Below, piece by piece: positions 11,318 through 22,149 of a stretch of 64,000 nt of DNA. Where the stretch lies: contig QAOA01006516.1 of the NCBI GenBank assembly GCA_003255065.1, positions 289,326-353,325 on the forward strand, in the 5' to 3' direction. The first letter of the stretch is position 1; the number at the start of each line of letters is the position of its first letter. This DNA comes from Cercis canadensis (lineage: Eukaryota > Streptophyta > Magnoliopsida > Fabales > Fabaceae). The position numbers and the translations under genes were made by a program. The notes under the pieces are model-generated. The model saw nothing but the letters and a program-made list of their open reading frames with translations, did no database searches and had not been told where the DNA came from.

Positions 11318-14300
11318 AATTTGTCCTTATAACTTGCAGCATCTTTACTGAGCATGCAATGTACTTCCATTATGAATCTTGGTGGGTCCAAGTCTTTCTT
11401 TTGTAGGGCATTCCCAAGCAATTCCTGCATTTCTGATGTGAAAATCTCATCCAGAATCTGCTTAGAGAAATACAATTGAGTGATTAAACATGAGGTAGTT
11501 GTAAATGTTTTTGCTAGGAGAAAAAAGTTGGCTCAGAATACCAGGTAAATATACAAGTTCACTTTGAATAACAATAACATTTTTTTTTTTATTATCTAAC
11601 TCAATAAATCAAACATTAACTTTAATTCCGTATAATCCATGTAAGTGCCAAATAGCTTAATATTAAAAAGCTGTTTGTCTTAGACTCTTGGTGGCAGTGG
11701 ATATGAAATAATTGAAACGAAACTTACAGAAACTGCAATTCGCAAGCCTTTGTACCAGGGGTTTTTATCTGCCTCTCTTTCCAAAACATGCAGTAGATCC
11801 TGGAAAAATGGAAAAAAGGTGAGGTTAGTATTCAAAGTGAAGGAGTTAGCATTCCAAGAACATCTCCATGCAAACAGAGTTGCACCTGTCCCAATCGGTC
11901 CCAGAAACCTCGGCAGATTGCTATGAATAAGTGAGGATTGACAACACCATGAAGATGATCAATTGTCTCAATTACCCTATCCTTCAAAGGCTGCATTCTA
12001 CTCCTTATTTCAGATTCCACCACTGTTTCATCCACTTCTTGGATTATCTTCTTCAATCTTGTTGCACTTTGCACTCTTGTCTAGAAACAAAGAAGCAATA
12101 AATCCACTATTAAATTTCTCAGTGGTTTGCTATTCTAGCAAAAATGTACACCATCTTCTATGAAAGAGTTTGAACTGTAAATTTGAAGATACCAACATTC
12201 TCTGCAAGCTTCTCTTCAATTGCCTGTAGAAAACTTCTAAATTTGGCTCTTAGCAATATAGAAACCTCAGTGAGATGTTCTCCCCTGGCATACTTTCCAT
12301 CATTAGGGAGGGAAGAACTCCATGACATCAAATGAGTTTCTATCTTGGGGTGAAGCACATCCAAAATCTTTTTGATTGAATTTAAAAGAACTCCTAACTG
12401 CAAAAACAAAATTTTAATATGTCGTTCTCTGTCTAAATAGAAATATTATGGATTATGCAGAAAATAAACCATAGAATCACCTCATCTTGGACAAAATACA
12501 TATTTACAGATCGTTTGGACATTTTCTGCACATATTTGAAGCCAAACATTTTGGGAGTCAGAATATCCTTCAGTGGTGCTAAAACCTCAGCATTCTGCTT
12601 TTCTAAAGCTTCGAGAATTGCCTTTTCAACATCTGCAATGGCCTTTTTCATAGAAAAACAAAGACAATCAAAAACTAATCAAGCCATGTTTATAACAATA
12701 TAAACTAAAAAACTTGACAAAGCAAAATAAGCATCATACATTTTCCAACAAATGTAAGTACTCTGGCCAACGAAAAATGATGGTTTCATATTCTTTTAGT
12801 GTCTCCTTCAACTGATCATACATGCGTTCAACAAAAGGAGCTGTTGACTCTTGTGTTCTGATTCCAGACCATTTGACCTGTAACATAATCAATTTCCATC
12901 AGGCTGTAAGAAAATTAAGGATTCTGTAAAACTTTTCGCATAACTACTTTAAATTGACGTTGTATAAATGGTTTTGCGAAAGATTTATGCAGAAACTGTC
13001 AGAGAAAACGTGTAAGAAACTTTTAATCAGCTTGCTATGACTATATATAGCTGTTAAAATATAATGAAGTCAATCATTAGAAAATGTTTTTGTAATGGAA
13101 ATACTTAGTATTTTTCATAAAATTCGACCAATCCACCCAACACACTCAAGAGAATATATTCAACATCAGATTAAATTCCATTTCCATTGCATAGCCCAAC
13201 AAAAATAGAAAATGATGTATTGGCTTATGATACCTTTTCTAGTTTGCATGACTCAAGCAAATCAAGACGTTTGTCTTGAATCCAAATATTTATATATGAG
13301 TGGAACAACTCTTTGGCATCAACTCCACCTTTGACTGGGCTGAAATATAATAAAAAAATAAGGACATAATACTTTGTTGACAAAAAAAAAAAAACCATAA
13401 AAATAGGTAGAAATAAAACATATCCAATACCAAATGTTCCAACAAGCAAGATCCTTTTGGAAGTCTGCTGTGTCAAGAAGTAATTCAACAATAGGAGGTG
13501 AGGGAGCTGGCGGAGGACATGCAGTTAGGAATTCACTCAGTCTACTGCTGAGCTCCAATCCATATATGGATGAGGAAAGATTTGGAAGATCTATAAAACT
13601 GCAAAAAAGTCAATATAGGAACATTAATCATTAATAAGGAAAGGGAAAACACTGAGATCCTTTGGCCTTCTAAAGGGAAATAAAGCTTATTGCTATCTCC
13701 AACAATGAGAGCTACCTTGTATTGTACTCCACAGCAGCTAAGCTAGTAAGCTATTACCATGTAAATCATCAAGCTTAATGAAAAAGAGAAAATGTGCTGA
13801 CCTAGGAAGAACATGGTGATTATGAATTTCGATATCAGCTACTATTTCATTTCGAATATTCAAAACGAGAGATGTCATCTTCTGATAGTAAGCCGAAAGA
13901 GTCATATGATCCATCAGCATGCCATCATTACAGATCAACTCATCTGTTTCTGCCAGGTGCCTTCTTGACCTCTTCTTTGCAGCAGACTGCACAGTCATTG
14001 AAATTTTAGTGCAAGAGAGGAAAAAAACAAATATTAAGGCTAAGCTTGGTGGAACGAGTGAAAACGAAGGACTGGAAATTGATTTATACTGCTTCTATTT
14101 CATCTTTGCCAAGAACACCATAAAAGAGAGAAGAAGTAAAGTTGATTTGTAATTACTTGAAAATATTTGAATAATTTCAACTGCGCCTCAGAACTTGAAA
14201 TGTCATGTAAGAGAGTGTATAACTTGACAGCAGGTGTCAATGCAGGGGCAGGTATCCCAGTTGCTGGTTCAAGGACATCCTTCATGCCTGATGGTGAAGA

Positions 14301-17300
14301 TCCATCAAGTGATTTATAGTTCTCGAAGACCAAAGAAAGCATCTGCTGAACTTGATTCTCAATCACACCCAGCATGCGTTTCTAGCAAAACACTTAAATA
14401 AATCATCTTTAGGATAGTTATATAAAAATATGCTGACACTGCATATGCACTCAGCACAAGTGTTCAAATCTATTACAGTCTCTTCCTCCCATACCTCTTG
14501 ATGACTTAGAGTTTTCTTCTGATTTTCCTTACCAACTACAGGCGAGAGCAAATCACATACCAAGCAAAGACAATCTTCAGTTGGTGTGGCTACATCCATG
14601 ACGTAGGAAAGGTACCTGAAAAGTAACATAAAAGTTAGCCCAAATAGAATTTTAAATCTTTCCCATTATGGTTCAGAAAAACATATCAGATTTCCATATG
14701 GAACTTTCAATTCCAACACATTTGCTACCTCAGTTTGGTGTATGCATCCGGAATTCCATAGTAAGATGCATATTTAGTCACTAACCACTTCCATGGCCCA
14801 TGTAATTGCAGCTTTCTTTGCTGAAATTTTTCAACTTTCATTGCAACTTCTAGCACAAGGTCATATGCCACAGTTTCTACAACAGAGCCACACTAGATAC
14901 AGGGAGAAGTAAATTTAATCACATAAAATAGCTTTTAGATCTGTAGTAATAAAGTTCATGTAATGCTCATCTGTTTGCTCTAAGACTAAAGCTTTCGGTA
15001 GAATATGAAGCATACATCTCATGTGTACCTTAGGATGATGAATCTCATCTGGACCTGTTGAATAGTTTATGTGTAGTTGTAATCTGCCAACAAGTTCATG
15101 CTCTGGCTCATGATATATAGGCCACCATTGTTGCCTGCTGCTCTGCATTTTCACAAATATTTTTAAACCATCAAGGATTACTATATGAATTTAAACTCAC
15201 AGTAGACTAATGAATTCAAATTCTTACTAGGTCTTCAGCGAGAGCAGCCACTTGAACCAGCGCGCATCCTAGGCACTGTCCCTTGGAATCTTGAACTTCA
15301 ACAATCAAATCATCACAGCGACTATCAGGAAAGCTGGGTAGCAAAGAAGAAAAATTTACTAGTTAACTGCAAGACAGAAAAATGCAATAGGAAAGACAGG
15401 CCAAAAGGAGATTAGTACTTACAATATTTGGGTCTCACCAGATCCTGCTTGTGTTCGGATTGCTTCATTGTTGGATGAACTCTTCAACCTCAATGTGCAA
15501 GAGTATGTTTCTGGTAACAATATATCATTTCCATTAGCTAGATTTTAAAACAAGGAAAAAGAAAATTTTCTTTAAGTACAAGTCAAATGATAAATACAGA
15601 CTCAAATATGTCCAGCTGTTTTCGTCAGTTTATCTGATCCATACCACTCTAATATTCTGATAATGGAATCTGCTGTCTCTAAGAACACTACCAGATGTCT
15701 TGCAATCAGTTTACATTTCACCAAGTTCATGTAGCTACAACTCAAATGTTTATCAATTTCTGGTACTCAATATGTTGTGTTCTCTTCAATTTTCACACAC
15801 AGGTTGAAGATACATCTTTCTAAGAATGAAACATTCCTTCAAATGGAATGGCTTTCATGTTTTGCTTTCACAATTTACAAAAGACTTTCTCTTCTATGTT
15901 TTTCCACTTATTTAAAACGTTCCTGTTAACATTGATCACTACAACCAAAAATAGATCATTTCCTTGGTCCACTATGTGTAACCAATCAAGGTTGAGACAA
16001 CAGGTGCAGATCCAATGGCTTGTGAAAATAAAATAATTAAATCTGTCATGTAAAAACATATATGGATATAGAATTCTATTCTATTTATATGATTTTGATA
16101 CCTTGTGGAGCTCCACCGGAGGTTTTGTTATACAATGTTGTCACCATGGCTTTTAAATGACTAGAGACCTGTCCTATATATTGAGTACTTGCTTGAACAT
16201 AAGCCAAGCTCTGATGGAAAAAGGAACTATTTGCTGGAATATTTGGTGTGACATGAACTTTCTGTATATCTTGCCATCCAGTGTATAGAGTTAATTTCAA
16301 ATCAGAAGCATTTAGAGATCCCAAGTTGGGTAGCTTTAAAGATGAGAAACTGCAGCCGGTTGGTGGCTGTAGACCCATGTTCACTTTACGCACTGTGAAA
16401 CAAGTACAATCAGTCCAATGGCTAGGGCACCATAATCTCATAGACCACAAGAAACATATTGTAAAGCATTGTGTTACCTTGCACTTTGATTTTGGAATAA
16501 GTCTTCCTGAACTTTGGTGCAGTTTCCATACTGACCATCTGTGAAGATTGTTTTACCAAAAGTTCGTCTTCTGGTTGCAATAATACTTGCCGCAAACTAT
16601 CATTAAAAGGAAGACACAGCAAAGTTCAAAAGTAGAAAAGGCATTATATGGTAGCAATCAAATGCAACAACGCATGCATTAACATGTATGCCAAGAGGAA
16701 AAGGAGAAAGAATACACATGTATTTAATTATTGTTTTGTTTCTTTAATCCAACTACAGCACCAAGATCCACTAAAATGTACAGAAAAAGTACTGGAAAGA
16801 GCCAATAGAAATAATATTCCACTTGTCATGCAGAAGAATAAAACATAACTCCAACAAAACAAGAACATATGTTTCTAACCAATTTCATTCCTGATGTTTT
16901 ATGATCTGATCAAATTTCCATTCAAGCGAAAACTTATTTATTTCCAACTCAATGTTCAGGTTCAAGAAAATATTTGCGAAATTTTTGAACTTTCATATTT
17001 ATGCCAGCAGATATGTATACATACATAAAATATCAAAATAGGGTAAGAGAAATGCCCTCAAGAAGATATGTACATACCCAAATGCTTCTCGCAACAAGGC
17101 ACATTCATCATTCAAGAAGTATGGAGCCTCCAAACAATGATCCTGAGCCCATGAGTGAAGACACAGCCGAACGCATGATTCGTAAGAAATCAATGCATGC
17201 AAAGCACCGTGCTGACTGTATTAGCACAAACACTTAAAATTACACAGAGAAAAGGATACTTGAAAAAGATTTGTTCATGATGATCAGCCAAAAAAAGGAG

Positions 17301-18189
17301 GAACACTTGTCTTAAGCATGCTGAACAGAGTATCAATTGTCAACTATTTTCAAATTTGGTTCAGTAAAATAACTGACCTTGCATAAAATGCAGGGAAGCG
17401 AACTGGCGAAGACCTCAGAGATGCATTAACATCTACACCAGCTGCACTCCTGCAAAGCTCAATAGGTATTAGCTATTCCTAATAACCTCTCATAAAGAAG
17501 TACACAGTGATAAGCCATAGTAAAAAATTACAAACCTTACTGGTTGCTTTGCATTTTCATTGACAATATAATCCTGGATGGCAGTGCTTGCATGGGTACT
17601 TTTCAATTCTTTCACTTCATTTTTGGCAGCAGAACCATTTGAACTTTCAAGACAAGGGGTGACATGAATTCTTATGGTTGATATTTGGGAGGCTTCTTGA
17701 TGAAATTTAAGAGGTGAACCATCAAATGGAGGTTCATTGGGAAATTCATTATTAACAAGTTTCTTATTCAGCAGTTCTCCCCTAAAATCCTGTCATCAAC
17801 ATAGCAGCTGAGTTGGAAAAGGGAAGCTATACAAAGCATTGCAACAAGAATTCACTAGACCCGAAATATTAGACCCAAATAATTACGTTGACAAACAATC
17901 AACTATCCATGAGACATCATTCAGTCTGTTACAGAATAAGATTTTAGACATAACTGAATACCGCAGAATCATATTAAAGACATGGGAAGGTTTCTTCCCA
18001 CGGCGTGGAACATCCAAAGCCTTGAAACCACCCTCGAAAAACAAAATTTCAGTACTAAAAATCAGACCCATCTAATAAACAACAACATCCAGATATAAAT
18101 TATTCAAAAGTTTCTTTTTTTATAATTCAACTCTGTCTTACCTCTCGAGCCCATCTGAAAGCGTTAGCGCCAAGGCCTTCTCTGGACAT
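11318..18189 (-). CDS. Large plant protein with C2-like region and Munc13-like (MUN) C-terminal half, 1,032 aa
   Basis: Twenty-one exons: 18142-18189, 17536-17781, 17378-17449, 17078-17215, 16478-16596, 16102-16392, 15423-15510, 15228-15333, 15029-15142, 14729-14892, 14495-14615, 14157-14381, 13802-13986, 13431-13598, 13234-13339, 12740-12877, 12481-12642, 12197-12397, 11886-12080, 11728-11799, 11318-11457. They sum to 3,099 nt, exactly 1,033 codons with the stop. The protein starts MSREGLGANAFRWARE. Residues about 305-407 look like a C2-type beta domain (IVEVQDSKGQCLGCALVQVA). The helical C-terminal half resembles the MUN/Munc13-homology fold of vesicle-tethering factors, which is an inference. 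From memory the family corresponds to Arabidopsis At4g24610/At5g65440, once misnamed 'pesticidal crystal cry8Ba'. Substrate and partners are unknown. The exon 18 donor (GTTGGT) is weak but needed to keep frame. Confidence 0.85.
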
Positions 18190-20011
18190 TGCCTTTGAGG
18201 TTATCTTCCTCGGCTTAAACCGAAAGAAAGTTCAGACCACAGTAGAGGAACTAACCAAAAGCACTGGGTACCACGGTGCTGAAAGACACAGTTTTTTTAT
18301 ATTTATTATGTATTTAAGAAATCCTAGAATCTGACCCACGATGTAATCAGTATTGAGAGAATAATGATTTCAAAACACTACGAAAAATCAGAAACAAATT
18401 GTAGATACCCAGAAGAATAGAGTAGGAGGATATCATACGAAATCATCCCATGTATCAGATTATTCACTTTCCCATTATAAATTGATATCAGAAAGAAGAG
18501 AATTGCGTAAAAATGGAAAATTCCCTAACCCATAAAAAATCAACTGTGGAAGAAGGCACTGGTCTCAGTCGAAATACAGAGAGATTCAGAGGCACGGAAA
18601 TTGAAGAGCCATTACTTGGATTTTCAACCTCTTGCTTTGTGTATTTCTTTCCCAAAAAAGCCGCTTTTTTTCACTGTGTTTAATGTTTCAGAAAATCTTG
18701 AAAAGTACCCAAAGGAAAGAAAATTTCACAAAGTTAAAATGTTTTAATCTTGAATTTCAAATAAATTTTAATAGTTTATTGTTTTAGCAGATTCAGAATC
18801 AAAGTGTTAAGGTAGAGAGCCGTAGGAAATATTTACAGAGGATTTTAGACAACCCATGCGAATTCGATCATTTCGATTGGGGAGAAGCTGAGCTGACGTC
18901 ACACGCGGGAACACTTTCATTTATAACGGTCGAGGTTTTTCTTCTACAGCGCCAGCGCACACAAATTTTTTGACTTTTTGATAATTGATCCACATAAAAT
19001 GTTATAAAATTTGTGTTGTATAAAAAAATAAAAACCTAAACGGAATCAGTATGTTAGTTTAACTCAAGTATAAGTAGGTCTTCTCAAATTTAATTAGCAA
19101 AAAAAAAAATCTACTCAATTTTAAATTATTGATATGTATAAGTATAAAAAGTACAAATTATTCATATAAAAAATTTGAATTATTAAACTTACAAATAATA
19201 TGTGAGACTGAGAACCGCAAAAAGAATTATACCCTCTTCATATTGTTGGTCAATTTTATTTTATTTTTCTTTTGAGCATAATCAAAGTGGGACTTGCTGC
19301 ATTAGTTATCATTAAATACTCTTTTATGATGGATGCTTATGGACGAAGAAATGGGAAAACATTATCTTTTTTCGAGAGATAATAAAATAAATACTTTTTA
19401 ATAATTCAAATAAAGTATTATTAGAAAGGCCAGCTTAAATTAGAGTGCCAGATTTTTTCTTCTTAATCTTCAGATGTTATTTTCATATGAAATCATACCA
19501 AATTAATTTTCTAATGAAAACATATTCGAAATATCTGATAAAGGATATGAGTCCTTGAAGATATTATAGATTTTCTTTTTCATAAATATGATTATTCTTG
19601 CCAACCTATGATATAATCTTTGACAAAGTTTTTTTTCATTTTAGCAGAAATAAAATATCTCACTCACTATCAGACAGCTTTAATTAGCATAATAATAATG
19701 TAGAGCAGAAGGAGAAGACATATAATCCTACCCTCACATGCAAGAATTTAATAAGGCTAAAGCGACCTCTAGAGAGGTTTAGATTCTTAAAACATGGTGG
19801 CTATCAGAAAAAGTGTTACAATGACTCAAGAACTTGGCTTTACACGCAGTGAAAGTAAAGCATCTGCTAAATCATGTGACCTAACTGAACCATAAACGTA
19901 ACTTAACAATTAAAAAAACTACTTTAACATTTTTTTACTTATGTGAGAAAAGCATTGGTGGATTTACATATAAGTAAATTTTTTTTGAAAAAAATTAATA
20001 GTAGTTTTAAG
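18190..20011. other. 5' flank of the MUN-like gene and AT-rich spacer
   Basis: Bases 18190-18680 probably contain the leader and promoter of the minus-strand gene. A GC-richer patch with CTGACGTCACACGCGG (about 18892-18907) contains a TGACGTCA palindrome, the kind bZIP factors bind. It lies about 700 bp upstream of the ATG. The remainder to 20011 is AT-rich with no gene seen. Confidence 0.45.
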
Positions 20012-20530
20012 TAATTTATCTTTTTGTCCCTTAATTAGTATATCTATAATTGCCTCAATATGTAATAAAAAACAAAAAGACAAGGAGAAAATTAATTTTT
20101 AATTTTTTTTTTATCCCTATCTCATATTGATCTCTCCGCATATTGTTGAGCTCTGATGTTGAGAAAGTTGAAATAGTAACATGATGTTTAATTATGAGAA
20201 TTTGTGACATCCTCATTGAACTATACATGATGTTTAATTATCAAAGAGTTCAATTATAGAACGATAGACANTAATTTATCTTTTTGTCCCTTAATTAGTA
20301 TATCTATAATTGCCTCAATATGGAATAAAAAACAAAAAGACAAGGAGAAAATTAATTTTTAATTTTTTTTTTATCCCTATCTCATATTGATCTCTCCGCG
20401 TATTGTTGAGCTCTGATGTTGAGAAAGTTGAAATAGTAACATGATGTTTAATTATGAGAATTTGTGACATCCTCATTGAACTATACATGATGTTTAATTA
20501 TCAAAGAGTTCAATTATAGAACGATAGACA
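20012..20530 (+). repeat. 259-bp direct duplication separated by a single N
   Basis: Bases 20012-20270 and 20272-20530 are the same 259-bp sequence, with about two differences (ATATGTAAT/ATATGGAAT and CCGCATA/CCGCGTA). They are joined by one N at 20271. The content is AT-rich and non-coding. An N exactly at the join points to two overlapping contigs that were not merged, rather than a true tandem repeat. Confidence 0.9.
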
Positions 20531-20570
20531 TTTGTTTACAAAAATAAGGGGAAATGATAAACAGCCTAGC

Positions 20571-20912
20571 CTAGATGCCTCCCATTAATTTGATTAGACT
20601 CTTGTAACCCCAAATTGCATTGGTCACTGACATGATTGTAGCTGTAGTAGGAGGTTTCATTAAATTGGGTTCACTTATATATGTTGAAATGGCCACAATT
20701 AAACTTTGTTCTGCCTCAGGGAGAAGCAAAACCAAAACACAAAGGAAGGCTTTAGTAGTGATGTTATGAGTTGGACAAGAGCTGAAGTGACCAACTATCA
20801 TCTTAAGCCTTTCAACATCTTCCATAATGCCCCAACAATTAATAGAGTCTATTGATTTAGTGAGCTTACCTTTACACCCCAATCCCATCCTACCAGAGAA
20901 TGCAGAGTCCAC
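20571..20912 (-). CDS. Unrecognised ORF, possible terminal exon
   Basis: An open frame of about 110 codons ends in ...KLMGGI before a stop at 20571-20573. It has a hydrophobic stretch (FLCVLVLLLPEAEQSLIVAI) and no convincing ATG at its start; the frame can be entered from an acceptor-like AG just upstream. I do not recognise the family. It could be the last exon of a small gene or a gene remnant. Codon use is not obviously random, but no other exon can be tied to it. Confidence 0.3.
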   Translation of the reverse strand: MDSAFSGRMGLGCKGKLTKSIDSINCWGIMEDVERLKMIVGHFSSCPTHNITTKAFLCVLVLLLPEAEQSLIVAISTYISEPNLMKPPTTATIMSVTNAIWGYKSLIKLMGGI

Positions 20913-21374
20913 TATGGACCTTCCATTTGATAAAACCCCATTCCTTTAGAAGCTTCTCTTGCAGATTGGATCATTTGTGACTTTGCTCCTGGGTGGCGGA
21001 CCCAAATAGCATCTAAACTTGGGATTTCTCATGCCCATTTTTCTATAATTCCTTCATGGACAATGCCTTTCTTTGGGCTGCAATAGTGTTTCACAACAAG
21101 TATAGGTTTTTGGTAGGTTCCATTGTCTATTGACTTTACAATGTTGTTTTCTTTTTAGGCTACAATACTATTTCACTAAGTTCCCACCCCTTTCCTGTCA
21201 CTTTCTTTTTAGTCGATAACCATTTTCCCACGCCTTTTCCTTTTTCCTTTCGGTGAAGCCAGGTCTTTCGCAGAATCCACCATCTCCATATATCTCAACC
21301 TCGATCTCTTAATTAAAGTCCAGCTCCAACACCAATCTCATCAACGATCAATTCAAGACTTCCAAAATTTTACA

Positions 21375-22058
21375 ATGCCATTGCCAATCACAGTTTCTAA
21401 GCTCCTAACTCACCCAAAGTTATGGAGATTCATAGGCTGTGTGTCAAGTATTGTTGGATTCAGCTGTTATGCCCTGAGCCCTTCTTTCAAAGACCTGTTT
21501 GGAAAATGGAACCCGCTCAAGATTGCTATTTACTCTGTGGTAACTCTCTTCTTCAACCTCTTGATGCTATTTGTAAACAAGTGGAAGGGACTTGCCAGGA
21601 GTTTCTTGTTGAAAGCTCATGTGGGTTTTCTAGTTCTGATGCTTACCTCTCTGTACTCCTTTTTTGAAGACCAAAGTGAAGAAAGGAGTGAGGAAAAGGC
21701 TTATGGAAGTATATTGAGCCTGATGAGCTTGTCAAGACAACTTGAACTTGGATTTGAAGTGGGTATGTTCAATTTCTTCCTTGGATGTTTCTTGGTGACA
21801 GTGATGAAAATGAACTTTAAGTTGGCTCCAGTTGCGGCTATTTTCTGCTATGTGCTCATCAATTTCCGCTCCTGCTCAAATTATTTGCTGAAAATTCTTG
21901 GACGTGAAAGAGGAGATGCAGATATAGAGATTGGTTCCAACACGGAAGCAAATAGAATTAATGGAAGCGAAAGAACGGATGAAAGTGATGATGAAATGAA
22001 CTTCTATGAGTACTCGCCCGCACGTGATATAGGGGGTTTGGGAGACTACGTGATATAG
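21375..22058 (+). CDS. Small multi-pass membrane protein of unknown function
   Basis: A single-exon ORF of 227 residues starts MPLPITVSKLLTHPKLWRF. It has about four or five hydrophobic segments: around residues 17-33, 48-66, 78-95, 128-146 and 150-165. The hydrophilic, acidic tail runs from residue about 175 (RERGDADIEIGSNTEANRIN... then TDESDDEMNFYEYS). The layout suggests an integral membrane protein with a cytosolic acidic C-terminus, but I know no function. The last residues (GGLGDYVI) come from a roughly 28-bp tandem repeat (22025-22070), so the reading frame may have gained its present stop recently. A second tandem repeat of about 37 bp follows directly (22073-22146). No clear intron signals were needed. 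Confidence 0.6.
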   Translation: MPLPITVSKLLTHPKLWRFIGCVSSIVGFSCYALSPSFKDLFGKWNPLKIAIYSVVTLFFNLLMLFVNKWKGLARSFLLKAHVGFLVLMLTSLYSFFEDQSEERSEEKAYGSILSLMSLSRQLELGFEVGMFNFFLGCFLVTVMKMNFKLAPVAAIFCYVLINFRSCSNYLLKILGRERGDADIEIGSNTEANRINGSERTDESDDEMNFYEYSPARDIGGLGDYVI

Positions 22059-22146
22059 GAGGTTTGGGAGTCTAATTGTGTATGGGGAAGGTGTTAGACA
22101 CCATATATCTAATTGTGTATAGAGAAGGTGTTAGACAACCTATAAC
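22025..22146 (+). repeat. Two short tandem repeats at the end of the membrane-protein gene
   Basis: The first pair is CGTGATATAGGGGGTTTGGG / CGTGATATAGGAGGTTTGGG, about 27-28 bp apart, covering the last codons and stop. The second pair repeats CTAATTGTGTATxGxGAAGG and GTGTTAGACA at a spacing of about 37 bp. Both are short enough to have arisen by replication slippage. Confidence 0.7.
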
Positions 22147-22149
22147 ACC

